A stretch of 64,000 bases of DNA from JBAXBF01 sp034429745. Lineage in GTDB: Bacteria > Chloroflexota > Anaerolineae > Anaerolineales > DRKV01. The notes beneath the pieces were generated by a model. The model saw only the letters and a list, made by a program, of their open reading frames with translations. It made no database searches and was not told the origin of the DNA. A program made the translations under genes and the position numbers. Numbering within the stretch: the stretch's first letter is position 1; the number at the start of each line of letters is the position of its first letter. Below are positions 9,182 to 17,805 of this stretch, in pieces. Location of the stretch: the NCBI GenBank assembly GCA_034429745.1, contig DAOUFY010000090.1, positions 1 to 64,000 of the forward strand, read 5' to 3'.

Positions 9182-10192
9182 ATGGACAACAATCACATAA
9201 TTTCTTCCAATAAAACCATGATTGTGGCTGAAATCGGTAACAACCACGAAGGGGATTTTGCGTGTGCCCAACAGCTAGTGCGCGAAGCAGCAGCTTGCGG
9301 GGTGGACGCGGTGAAGTTCCAGGTGTTTAGAAGTGAGCATTATGTTAGCCAAAAAGATACAGCACGTTTCCAGCGTTTGAAGTCGTTTGAGTTATCCTAT
9401 GCTCAATTTGAGCAGTTGGCGCAGTTAGCTCACTCATTGAACGTGCTGTTTATTGCAACACCATTTGATTTGGTGAGTGCAGAATTTTTAATGCACACTG
9501 CAGATTATATAAAAGTAGCTTCTGGCGATAATAATTTTTATCCAATGCTGCGCAAGCTGACTGAGGCAGACAAGCCGTTGATTATCTCTACTGGTGTAAG
9601 CGACGAAGTGCAGGTAGGACAGACAGTGGATTTCATTAGGAGTTGTTGGCTAAAACAGGGTAAACATGGGAGCTTGGTTTTATTACATTGTGTAAGCGCA
9701 TATCCCGCACCGCTTTCTCAAGTTAACCTGCGCTCTATTCCTTTCTTAGCCCAAAGATTTGGGCTACCCGTGGGCTATTCTGACCATACCTTAGGCATAG
9801 AAGCCTCTCTGCTGGCAGCCGCTTTGGGAGCTGTAATGATTGAAAAACATTTTACATTGGATAAAAATTTTTCGGAATTTCATGACCATCAGCTTTCAGC
9901 TGAACCAGCTGAGATGAGGCGGTTAGTCGAATGTGTTAGGGAACTGCCAAAAATGTTAGGTGAATTCAATAAAAAAATTCAACCCTGTGAAGAACCTATG
10001 CTGCCAGCTATTCGACGTTCTATCGCAGCCGCCAAAGACTTGGCCGTTGGGCAAAAAATCAGCGAAGAAGACCTAACTTGGATTAGGCCTGCTGTTGGTT
10101 TAGCGCCGGGGAGTGAGCACCTGATTGTAGGGAAAACCTTAAAGCGTTCCATAGGTTTTGGAGAATTAATACTCGAAAAAGATTGTGAGTGA
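9182..10192 (+). CDS. NeuB/PseI/LegI-type nonulosonic acid synthase
   Basis: 336 residues. A TIM-barrel synthase domain begins with MIVAEIGNNHEGD and includes GVDAVKFQVF, VGYSDHT and the metal-binding EKHFTL block. A C-terminal SAF/antifreeze-like domain follows (IAAAKDLAVGQKISEEDL). These enzymes condense phosphoenolpyruvate with a hexosamine to form sialic, legionaminic or pseudaminic acid. This gene is the strongest functional anchor of the island. Sequence alone does not say which nine-carbon acid is made. No separate NeuC/PseG-type hydrolysing enzyme was recognised nearby. Confidence 0.92.
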   Translation: MDNNHIISSNKTMIVAEIGNNHEGDFACAQQLVREAAACGVDAVKFQVFRSEHYVSQKDTARFQRLKSFELSYAQFEQLAQLAHSLNVLFIATPFDLVSAEFLMHTADYIKVASGDNNFYPMLRKLTEADKPLIISTGVSDEVQVGQTVDFIRSCWLKQGKHGSLVLLHCVSAYPAPLSQVNLRSIPFLAQRFGLPVGYSDHTLGIEASLLAAALGAVMIEKHFTLDKNFSEFHDHQLSAEPAEMRRLVECVRELPKMLGEFNKKIQPCEEPMLPAIRRSIAAAKDLAVGQKISEEDLTWIRPAVGLAPGSEHLIVGKTLKRSIGFGELILEKDCE

Positions 10193-10198
10193 TAACAG

Positions 10199-10909
10199 AT
10201 GCGTACCGTCTTGCTAACTACCGATACTCCTCATCATACCTTTTTCGCTTGGAAGATTCATGAGGTGTTCCCATGGGAAGCCATTGTGTTAGAGAGTCGT
10301 GTTTTGCGACCGCCATTTAACATTTTTCATCCTTTTGAGCAACAGCGAGATGAATATGAAAAAAGCGAGCTGCTTAAGAACTTTAAAGGAGACATAACAC
10401 AACTTGCGAACTCCTTAACCGCGGCAAGTGTTAATGACCCCGAATGCGTGGAATATCTGAAGTCAATTAATCCTGATGTAATCATTGTTTTTGGAACAGG
10501 AAAAATTAATTCAAGTTTGATACAAATTCCTCGGCTAGGTTGCCTGAACCTACATGGTGGTGATCCCGAAAGATATCGAGGTTTGGATACACACTTATGG
10601 GCAATTTATCATCAGGAATTTGACCAACTGATTACAACATTGCATTACATTGATGAAACATTAGATACAGGTGATGTGGTGTTCAAAGCAACGTTGCCTA
10701 TAAGCCGTGGACTTCAACTACATCAACTCAGAGCTGTGAACACTCAAGTATGCGTTAAGTTATCATTATTAGCTTTAATGGGCTTGCATAAAAATGAGTG
10801 GCTGCCTTCGATGAAGCAGTTGCAGATTGGACGTTATTATTCCTTTATGCCGGCTGAACTTAAAGAGATTTGTTTGAAACGGTTTAACAAATTTACGCAA
10901 GGGTTATAA
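10199..10909 (+). CDS. Formyltransferase-like sugar-modifying enzyme
   Basis: 236 residues with the formyl-transferase catalytic core: Asn-x-His in NLHGGD, followed by RGLDTHLWAI and the catalytic Asp in ETLDTGDVVF. The fold is shared by methionyl-tRNA formyltransferase and sugar N-formyltransferases, which use 10-formyltetrahydrofolate. The C-terminal tRNA-binding domain is absent and the gene sits in an amino-sugar cluster, so N-formylation of a sugar amine is the likely role. It begins 6 nt after the nonulosonate synthase. Confidence 0.83.
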   Translation: MRTVLLTTDTPHHTFFAWKIHEVFPWEAIVLESRVLRPPFNIFHPFEQQRDEYEKSELLKNFKGDITQLANSLTAASVNDPECVEYLKSINPDVIIVFGTGKINSSLIQIPRLGCLNLHGGDPERYRGLDTHLWAIYHQEFDQLITTLHYIDETLDTGDVVFKATLPISRGLQLHQLRAVNTQVCVKLSLLALMGLHKNEWLPSMKQLQIGRYYSFMPAELKEICLKRFNKFTQGL

Positions 10910-10932
10910 AGGTCGAGGAAAGCGTTTATATC

Positions 10933-11844
10933 ATGAATGAAGAAGTAACCAAATGGCTTAAGGAAGATAAAGGTTTTGTGATTTTTTTATTTCATGGTGT
11001 TATCCGTGAGCAAAAGTATAAAGTAAGAAATTATACCTGCAAGCATATGCTGCTTGAACGATTTATAGATGTTCTGACTTGTTTGCGGAGACACGGGAAT
11101 CCGATTTCTCTTCCTCAGATTGTAGCGGCAACAGAACAAAATGAGACTCTGCCAGAGCGTGCCTTTGCTATTACGTTTGATGATGGTTTTGCAAACAATG
11201 AGCGTTTGGCTGCTCCCCTGCTAGTGGATTTTGGCTTTCCGGCTACTTTTTATTTAACCACATCGTTTATCTCTTCTCAGGAGAGCTCTTGGATTGATAA
11301 AATTGAATATGCTTTTGAAGTTGTTCCCCATATCAAGCTGAACCTTTCTCGTTGGGGAGTGGAAGCAACCTTAACGAACCCTCAAGAAAAGATAAATTTT
11401 TTGGATAAGTTAAGGGGGTGGGTGAAAAATGATCCCACCATTAATCCTGATGAGGTAGTTGATGATATTTGGAGACAAGTGGGAATTAAACAGTGGGAAC
11501 CTGATGAAGAGTTAGATAAGAAAATGACATGGAAAGAGGTACAAAAACTAGCTCAGGAGGAGTTGTTTACGATTGGTGGCCACAGTCATACACATCGAAT
11601 TTTATCTTTTCTCCCTCAATCTCAATTAGAAGTGGAAATTACGACAAGTTTGACTCTTTTAAAAACTCATTTAGGAAAGGATATCATTCATTACTCTTAT
11701 CCAGAAGGAATGGCGCATTGTTATTCTGAGTTAGTGATCCAAACTTTAAAGCAAAATGGCGTTGTTTGTTCGCCGACGGCGATCGCAGGAAAAAATGTTG
11801 TGGGTGATGATTTATTTCACCTAAAACGGGTAATGTTGAATTGA
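10933..11844 (+). CDS. Polysaccharide deacetylase (NodB homology) family protein
   Basis: 303 residues with a NodB-type domain: the Asp-Asp motif TFDDGF, the metal-binding GGHSHTH motif and the SYPEG block in place of the usual RPP/FPYG. Family 4 carbohydrate esterases remove N-acetyl groups from sugars. No signal peptide is visible, so it probably acts on a cytosolic precursor or lipid-linked intermediate. It follows the formyltransferase directly; deacetylation before formylation would be chemically coherent, but this is inference. Confidence 0.85.
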   Translation: MNEEVTKWLKEDKGFVIFLFHGVIREQKYKVRNYTCKHMLLERFIDVLTCLRRHGNPISLPQIVAATEQNETLPERAFAITFDDGFANNERLAAPLLVDFGFPATFYLTTSFISSQESSWIDKIEYAFEVVPHIKLNLSRWGVEATLTNPQEKINFLDKLRGWVKNDPTINPDEVVDDIWRQVGIKQWEPDEELDKKMTWKEVQKLAQEELFTIGGHSHTHRILSFLPQSQLEVEITTSLTLLKTHLGKDIIHYSYPEGMAHCYSELVIQTLKQNGVVCSPTAIAGKNVVGDDLFHLKRVMLN

Positions 11845-11851
11845 AATAATT

Positions 11852-13681
11852 ATGTGTGGAATTGCAGGATACATAGGTACGCGTCAGTTTTCTCATGAGG
11901 TAATTCAGCATTGTCTGCGTCTGATGCACCATCGCGGACCTGATCACGCGGCGTATTACACGACATCTTTTTCTCCGCAGTGCCACGTAACTTTGTTGAA
12001 TACCCGCCTTAGTATTATTGATCTAGATGAGCGCTCTAATCCACCTTTCCGCATTGGCTCAAAAGTTATGGTCTATAACGGAGAATTGTATAACTATCTA
12101 GAATTACGCAGCAAAATGGAAAAAGAAGTGGACTTTCGCACCCAATCCGATACTGAAGTGCTGCTGCAAACGATTATACAACATGGCTGGCAGGGTCTAG
12201 ATGCTTGTGAAGGTATGTGGGCATTTGCTGTATTTGATGAAAAAGATGGTTCGCTTTTGTTGAGCCGTGATCGTTTTGGAGAAAAACCACTTTATTTGTA
12301 TCGAGATGCCTCAGGAATGTATTTTGCTTCGGAGGTGAAATTCATCTTTGCTTTATTGGGGCATTCTCTGCCAATCAACACATCTCATCTTTATCGCTAT
12401 TTGATGAATGGCTACAAGGCATTAAATAAAGTGAAGGAAACTTTTTTTATAGGAATAGAGGAACTGCCGCCGGCATATGTCAGCTTGATTGATGCTGAAG
12501 GCAACGAGAAACGTTGGCGGTATTGGCAGCCTTCATATCAGCAAGACGATAGCATGTCATTAGAGGAAGCTATTGATAAGGCAAAACAAGCCTTGCTGCG
12601 AGCGGTGCAGCTGCGTTTGCGAGCGGATGTACCATTAGCTTTTTGTTTGAGCGGAGGTATCGATTCAAATACGCTAATCAGTATTGCTAAGCGGGTATTT
12701 AATTATGATGTCCATGGGTTTACGATTGTGAACACGGATAAACGCTATGAAGAACAGGAAATGGTTCAGACTAGTGTACGAGAATTAGGCATCCGGCATA
12801 CTCAAATCTCAGCTGATACGCGGGAATTCTTGCCAAAGCTGCGGCAGCTGGTACGGCAGCATGATGGTCCGGTCTATACTATTAACTATTATGCTCATTG
12901 GCTATTGATGCAAAGTGTTGCTGCCCACGGTTATAAAATTTCCTTAAGCGGTACAGGAGCAGATGAACTTTTCAGTGGTTATTATGACCATCATCTGTTT
13001 TATCTTTATGAGGTCCGGAATAATCCTGTTCTTTTTCAACAATCACTAGAACTGTGGCGGAAAAATATTTTGCCTTATGTTCAAAATCCATTCCTTAAAA
13101 ATCCTTTTGTGTTCATAGAGAATCCACAGTTTCGCGATCACATCTATTTGGATTCACAGGTTTTTGCTTCTTATTTGCATAAGCCTTGGCAGGAGACATT
13201 TGTGGAAGAAAAGTACAGCGAAAGCCTAATGCGCAATCGTATGTTGAATGAAGTATTTCATGAGGCGGTGCCGGTTTTGCTTCATCAGGATGATCACAAT
13301 GCTATGGCATGTTCTATAGAAAACCGATCGCCATTTTTGGACCGCCAATTGTTTGAGATAAGTATGACAATTCCTACCCGCTATTTGATTGGCGAGGGCA
13401 AGGCGAAGTACATCCTGCGGCAGGCTATGAGGGGGATTGTGCCTCAGGCTATTTTAGACAACCCGCGTAAAGTGGGTTTCAATGCACCGATTTTTTCTTA
13501 CTTGGATGTAAAAGATGAGGCAGTAAAAAATGAGGTGCTTAGTCAAAGTCCGATTTATGATCATGTGAGGCGAGAGAAAATTCAGCTTTTGATGGAAAAG
13601 CCGTATTTAGAGAATCATGAAAGCAAGTTTTTGTTTTCTTTTCTAACAAGCAAAATGTTTTTAGAGGAGTTAGGGCGATGA
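11852..13681 (+). CDS. Asparagine synthase-like glutamine-hydrolysing amidotransferase
   Basis: 609-residue AsnB family protein. The N-terminal class II glutaminase begins with the nucleophile Cys2 (MCGIAGYIG). The C-terminal ATP-pyrophosphatase domain carries CLSGGIDSN near residue 266. AsnB paralogues in surface-polysaccharide clusters often amidate sugar carboxylates or supply ammonia to other synthases. Its stop overlaps the start of the amidotransferase gene by 4 nt, which suggests the two work as a pair. Confidence 0.9.
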   Translation: MCGIAGYIGTRQFSHEVIQHCLRLMHHRGPDHAAYYTTSFSPQCHVTLLNTRLSIIDLDERSNPPFRIGSKVMVYNGELYNYLELRSKMEKEVDFRTQSDTEVLLQTIIQHGWQGLDACEGMWAFAVFDEKDGSLLLSRDRFGEKPLYLYRDASGMYFASEVKFIFALLGHSLPINTSHLYRYLMNGYKALNKVKETFFIGIEELPPAYVSLIDAEGNEKRWRYWQPSYQQDDSMSLEEAIDKAKQALLRAVQLRLRADVPLAFCLSGGIDSNTLISIAKRVFNYDVHGFTIVNTDKRYEEQEMVQTSVRELGIRHTQISADTREFLPKLRQLVRQHDGPVYTINYYAHWLLMQSVAAHGYKISLSGTGADELFSGYYDHHLFYLYEVRNNPVLFQQSLELWRKNILPYVQNPFLKNPFVFIENPQFRDHIYLDSQVFASYLHKPWQETFVEEKYSESLMRNRMLNEVFHEAVPVLLHQDDHNAMACSIENRSPFLDRQLFEISMTIPTRYLIGEGKAKYILRQAMRGIVPQAILDNPRKVGFNAPIFSYLDVKDEAVKNEVLSQSPIYDHVRREKIQLLMEKPYLENHESKFLFSFLTSKMFLEELGR

Positions 13682-14796
13682 GGTACTGTCAAGAATGTAT
13701 TTTGCCGGATACGCGCCCAAACTTGGTCCTGAATGAAAAGGGCGTATGCAATGCTTGTGAAACACATAAGCGGCGCGCGGCCATTGATTGGAACGCCCGC
13801 GAGCAGGCTTTTCAAAAAGTGGTGGAACATGCCAAATCGCGCAGTAAAGGCTATGATTGCCTTATCCCCGTTAGTGGGGGTAAGGACAGCACTTGGCAAG
13901 TAGTAAAATGTCTGGAATATGGATTAAATCCTCTGGCAGTAACTTGGAAACCTCCGGCAAGAACAGAGCTTGGCCGTAGGAATCTTGAAAATTTAATTCA
14001 GTTAGGTGTTGACCATATAGATTATCAGGTGAACCCCAACGTGGAGCGTAAATTCCTCTATCAAGCCTTAGCTCGATTTGGTGCGCCGGGGCTCCCCATG
14101 CATATGGCTTTATTCAATATTCCGCTGAAACTCGCTGTTAAGTTTAATATCCCTTTGGTGGTATGGGGGGAAAATTCAGCTTTTGAATATGGAAGCCCGG
14201 ATGAATCCTATATGGGCTTTCAATTGGACAGTCGCTGGCTGCGTCAGTTCGGTGTGATGCATGGGACAACAGCAAAGGATTGGATATCTGAATCCCTAAC
14301 GGAAAAAGAACTGACCCCTTATTTTGGACCTTCTGATGAAGAATTGGAAAAAGCGGGAGTATTGGCAATCTTTTTAGGGTATTATTTTCCATGGGATCCT
14401 TATCAGACCTACCAAGTGGCAAAACAGCATGGTTTTCAAACGAGCAAAGAAGGAGCGAAAGTAGGATATTATGATTTCGCGGATTTGGATGATGACTTTA
14501 TCTCTGTTCATCATTACTTGAAATGGTATAAGTATGGATTTACGCGTAGTTTTGATAACCTTTCTTTGGAAATAAGGTTTGGTAGGTTGACGCGACAGCA
14601 GGCAATAGAGATATTGAGTGAACGAGGAGATGAAACTCCTTATGCAGATATAGACGTGTTTTGTCAATTTCTCGGAATTTCTGTTCGGCAATTCTTTGAG
14701 CTTATTGAAAGGTTTCGCAATCTTGAGATCTGGAAAAAGAAAAATGGGAAGTGGGTTATTGAAGATTTTCTTATTCCTCATTGGCATTGGGAGTAG
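13678..14796 (+). CDS. N-acetyl sugar amidotransferase (WbpG/PseA family)
   Basis: 372-residue PP-loop enzyme with SGGKDSTWQV as the ATP-binding loop, and an N-terminal Cys-x2-Cys pair (YCQEC) plus a second pair (CNAC) that probably bind zinc. WbpG and PseA convert acetamido groups of surface sugars to acetamidino groups. WbpG normally draws ammonia from HisH/HisF-like partners. No such genes are here, but an AsnB-like glutaminase overlaps it upstream and could fill that role. Confidence 0.9.
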   Translation: MRYCQECILPDTRPNLVLNEKGVCNACETHKRRAAIDWNAREQAFQKVVEHAKSRSKGYDCLIPVSGGKDSTWQVVKCLEYGLNPLAVTWKPPARTELGRRNLENLIQLGVDHIDYQVNPNVERKFLYQALARFGAPGLPMHMALFNIPLKLAVKFNIPLVVWGENSAFEYGSPDESYMGFQLDSRWLRQFGVMHGTTAKDWISESLTEKELTPYFGPSDEELEKAGVLAIFLGYYFPWDPYQTYQVAKQHGFQTSKEGAKVGYYDFADLDDDFISVHHYLKWYKYGFTRSFDNLSLEIRFGRLTRQQAIEILSERGDETPYADIDVFCQFLGISVRQFFELIERFRNLEIWKKKNGKWVIEDFLIPHWHWE

Positions 14797-14799
14797 TGG

Positions 14800-15144
14800 A
14801 TGAAAGTTGTGTGTAATGATCCGCCGCGTCGTTTTGTCGTTGGAAGAAATGCTTCTATCGAAATGAAGGATTGTGGGCAGATTCTGCTTGAAGCTGACGA
14901 ACAAGTTACCTTTATTACCGCTCTAGGGGCTGAATACGATGTGGCGCGCAAGGAATGGGGGTTTTATGCCACGCCGTCAGTGAATGGCAGGTTAAAAGCT
15001 ATGGGTTTTAAAACTGCCTTGGTAAAGAACCCACATCATCGCTATTATGTGTTATTGGTAGAGCAGGATAAAATTGAACAGTTTTTAGCCTATCTTCAAC
15101 AGGAGGAAAGTGAAATAGTTGAGTGGCTTGATGAACGATCATGA
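14800..15144 (+). CDS. Small conserved-looking protein of the glycan island, unknown function
   Basis: 114 residues, soluble, with no signal peptide or transmembrane segment. It starts 3 nt after the amidotransferase stop. The sequence is mixed alpha/beta by eye, with repeated aromatic-hydrophobic strands (TFITALGAEYDVA, WGFYATPSVNGRL) and an acidic end. I do not recognise a family. Its tight placement between the amidotransferase and the ligase fusion suggests an accessory or small-subunit role in sugar modification. Confidence 0.72.
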   Translation: MKVVCNDPPRRFVVGRNASIEMKDCGQILLEADEQVTFITALGAEYDVARKEWGFYATPSVNGRLKAMGFKTALVKNPHHRYYVLLVEQDKIEQFLAYLQQEESEIVEWLDERS

Positions 15145-17794
15145 AGTTTCAACGCGGAGATCATTTCGGAGCGAGTTGCTGCGGATTCATGCTCAAGCAC
15201 CGCAGCAGCAGTGGCTTACACTGCTGCGATCTGCTGATGAGCATGAATATACCATAGAACAGCTTATCGCCCGGGTTGGGGATTATGCGGAGTTTTATTA
15301 CAACGTAGGTATTCAGCCCAACGATTTGATCTTAATCATCTTAAAAGAATCACTGGATTTGTTTGCTTCATTTTTCGCAGCCATCATTATTGGGGCGTTG
15401 CCGGCTTACTATGCTTACCCTTCTCCCAAGCATTCGGTGGAATCATTTATTGAGTCAGTTGAAAACCTTATTCGCTATAACGAGATTAAGCTCGTCATTA
15501 GTTTCAAGGAAGTGATCCATGTCCTAAATCAAATAGACAGACAGCTATTCCCAAGCTGTATAGGATTTTATGATCATCACGCAGTGCAAGAACAGGGAAA
15601 CACAAATTTAGAGCGTTTTCCAATACCCGCCAATGAGGCTTTTTTACAGTTCTCCTCCGGTACGACAGGGGCAAAAAAAGGAGTAAAGATATCCATTGAC
15701 TCTTTATTTAACCAAATTGAGGCTTACAGCCCTTATGTCAATTATTCTTCGCAAAGCAAAGTTGTCTCTTGGCTGCCCCATTATCATGATATGGGTTTGA
15801 TCGCTTGCATGCTGATGCCTTTTTTAAAGTCGGTGCCAATTGTGATGATGTCGCCATTTGAATGGGTAAGCAACCCAAAAATGCTGTTTGAAGCAATAAC
15901 GAAAGTTCGCGGCACCCATGTATGGCTGCCTAATTTTGCTTTAGGACACTTAACCAACACGATACCTGAGAGTGAGTTGGGAGTTTATGACTTAAGCTGC
16001 CTAAGTCAGTTGGTGTGCTGCTCAGAACCACTGCTTTATGAGACAGTAAAGGCTTTTTTACGGCGCTTTAAGCCTTGCGGTATTAAGGAGGAACAGTTTT
16101 ACAATTGCTACGCTATGGCAGAAAACACCTTTGCTGTAACTTCGACTAGACAAGGCGGCTTATCTTTCCTTCAGGTGGACGCGCAGGCGCTGCAGCATGA
16201 TCGCATTGTGCCGGTTTTTGAAGGAGGAAGAACGATTGCCAGCGCAGGTTTTCCATTGGATAATGTTCAGCTGAGGATTGTTGATTCCAGTGGTTCCGAT
16301 CTGGAAGAAAATGCAGTCGGCGAGGTGTGGTTGAAAAGCAATTGTATGCTTGAAGGTTATCATAATAATCCGCTTGAGACTCAATCTGCCTTTGCTGATG
16401 GCTGGTACAAAACCGGAGATTTAGGGTTTATCCATCATGGGGAGTTGTATATCACTGGCCGCAAGAAAGACATGATGATCATCGGAGGTGTGAACATATA
16501 CCCCCAAGATGTGGAGCTGATATTAAATGCAGAATCGCCCTTAATACCTGGCCGCAATGTGGTGTTTGGGGTGAACGATGAGCGGCTTGGCACAGAACGT
16601 GTGGTCGTGCTGGCAGAGGTAAAGGAGGAGGATAAAGAAAAAGTTGACTCATTTTCCATAACACAAAAGATATTTCAAGCTTTAGATATTTCAGTTTCTG
16701 AATTTGTTTTGCTTCCGCCGATGACTTTGAAAAAAGGTACAGCTGGTAAAATTTCTCGATATTTGAATAAAAAGCTCTATCTGCAGGGAATGTTTGACCA
16801 TTATTGTAACAAAGAAAAGGCTGCTGCAACAATAAAAGATGAACAAAACGAATTAAGCGAATTGGTAAGCAGGGTGATATCTTACAGCCAGAAGCCACCG
16901 CTTGAAGCAAATACCCCCTTATTTGTCTCAGGGCTGATCGACTCTTTTGGGTTTGCCGAATTGCTACTGCTGTTAGAAAAGCACTATCAGGTTACCATTC
17001 CAGATTCAATCAAGCAAGTAAAGTATTTCCAAACTCTGGCAGAGATAAGCAAAACGCTCGAAGCGCTGAAAAAGAAACAATTGCCTTCACATGAGGAAGA
17101 TGAGTCATTAATAAAAGCAAGGCAAGAGAGTTTTTTACGGCTTAGTCATCCTTCTTCAAAACGCAGGGCGGATACAACCATGTTTGAGTGGTGGATTATC
17201 CATTTTCCGCTGCGCAACACGCCATTTTATCGCTGGTTATTGAGGATGAGTGGGGTTGTTTTAGGAGAGCGAGTTGTTTTTTTAGGAAGATTTCGAGTGA
17301 AAATGCGCGGACAACGCGGCAGCATTGTGATTGGCAATGATGTCGTGTTGGGTGATGGAGTAGATTTGCGCACTAGGGAAAATGGTAAAATCATTTTATC
17401 GGATAACGTTTATTTAGATAGCAATGTGCGCATCGTAGCAGCAAGAGAAGGAATGGTGCAAATAGGAACTGATACGGAAATTGGATTTAATACTGTTATT
17501 AACTCTGGCGGTATTACTCGCATTGGTAAGTTTTGCATGATTGCCGGTAATGTGAATATCAATTCCTCTAGTCATGGGGTTAAACGGGATACATACATAA
17601 AAGAACAACCTCATTCACATGGCATTGTCGAGATTGGAGATGACGTATGGATTGGTGCTGGAGTTTCAATTGTTATGAATGCTAAGATAGGTGAGGGGGC
17701 GGTGATCTCTTCCAACTCTTTGGTCAGTGGGGAAATACCGCCTTTTGGGATTTGTGCCGGCGTGCCGGCTAAAGTAATTCGATATCGATCATAG
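15119..17794 (+). CDS. Fusion: AMP-forming acyl ligase + acyl carrier domain + hexapeptide acyltransferase
   Basis: 891-residue three-part enzyme. Residues ~20-560 are an ANL-superfamily ligase (SSGTTGAKKG near 180, NCYAMAENTF, YITGRKKDMMIIGG near 444). Residues ~580-650 form an acyl/peptidyl carrier with Ser609 in the LIDSFG motif for phosphopantetheine. Residues ~700-891 are a left-handed beta-helix acyltransferase (NDVVLGDGVDL and similar hexapeptides). The chain implies: activate a carboxylic acid with ATP, load it on the built-in carrier, transfer it to a sugar amine or hydroxyl. The start is TTG 15119, 12 nt after AGGAGG; ATG 15131 is possible. It overlaps the previous gene by 26 nt. 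Confidence 0.87.
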   Translation: MSGLMNDHEVSTRRSFRSELLRIHAQAPQQQWLTLLRSADEHEYTIEQLIARVGDYAEFYYNVGIQPNDLILIILKESLDLFASFFAAIIIGALPAYYAYPSPKHSVESFIESVENLIRYNEIKLVISFKEVIHVLNQIDRQLFPSCIGFYDHHAVQEQGNTNLERFPIPANEAFLQFSSGTTGAKKGVKISIDSLFNQIEAYSPYVNYSSQSKVVSWLPHYHDMGLIACMLMPFLKSVPIVMMSPFEWVSNPKMLFEAITKVRGTHVWLPNFALGHLTNTIPESELGVYDLSCLSQLVCCSEPLLYETVKAFLRRFKPCGIKEEQFYNCYAMAENTFAVTSTRQGGLSFLQVDAQALQHDRIVPVFEGGRTIASAGFPLDNVQLRIVDSSGSDLEENAVGEVWLKSNCMLEGYHNNPLETQSAFADGWYKTGDLGFIHHGELYITGRKKDMMIIGGVNIYPQDVELILNAESPLIPGRNVVFGVNDERLGTERVVVLAEVKEEDKEKVDSFSITQKIFQALDISVSEFVLLPPMTLKKGTAGKISRYLNKKLYLQGMFDHYCNKEKAAATIKDEQNELSELVSRVISYSQKPPLEANTPLFVSGLIDSFGFAELLLLLEKHYQVTIPDSIKQVKYFQTLAEISKTLEALKKKQLPSHEEDESLIKARQESFLRLSHPSSKRRADTTMFEWWIIHFPLRNTPFYRWLLRMSGVVLGERVVFLGRFRVKMRGQRGSIVIGNDVVLGDGVDLRTRENGKIILSDNVYLDSNVRIVAAREGMVQIGTDTEIGFNTVINSGGITRIGKFCMIAGNVNINSSSHGVKRDTYIKEQPHSHGIVEIGDDVWIGAGVSIVMNAKIGEGAVISSNSLVSGEIPPFGICAGVPAKVIRYRS

Positions 17795-17805
17795 GAAAGT
17801 GAGTA

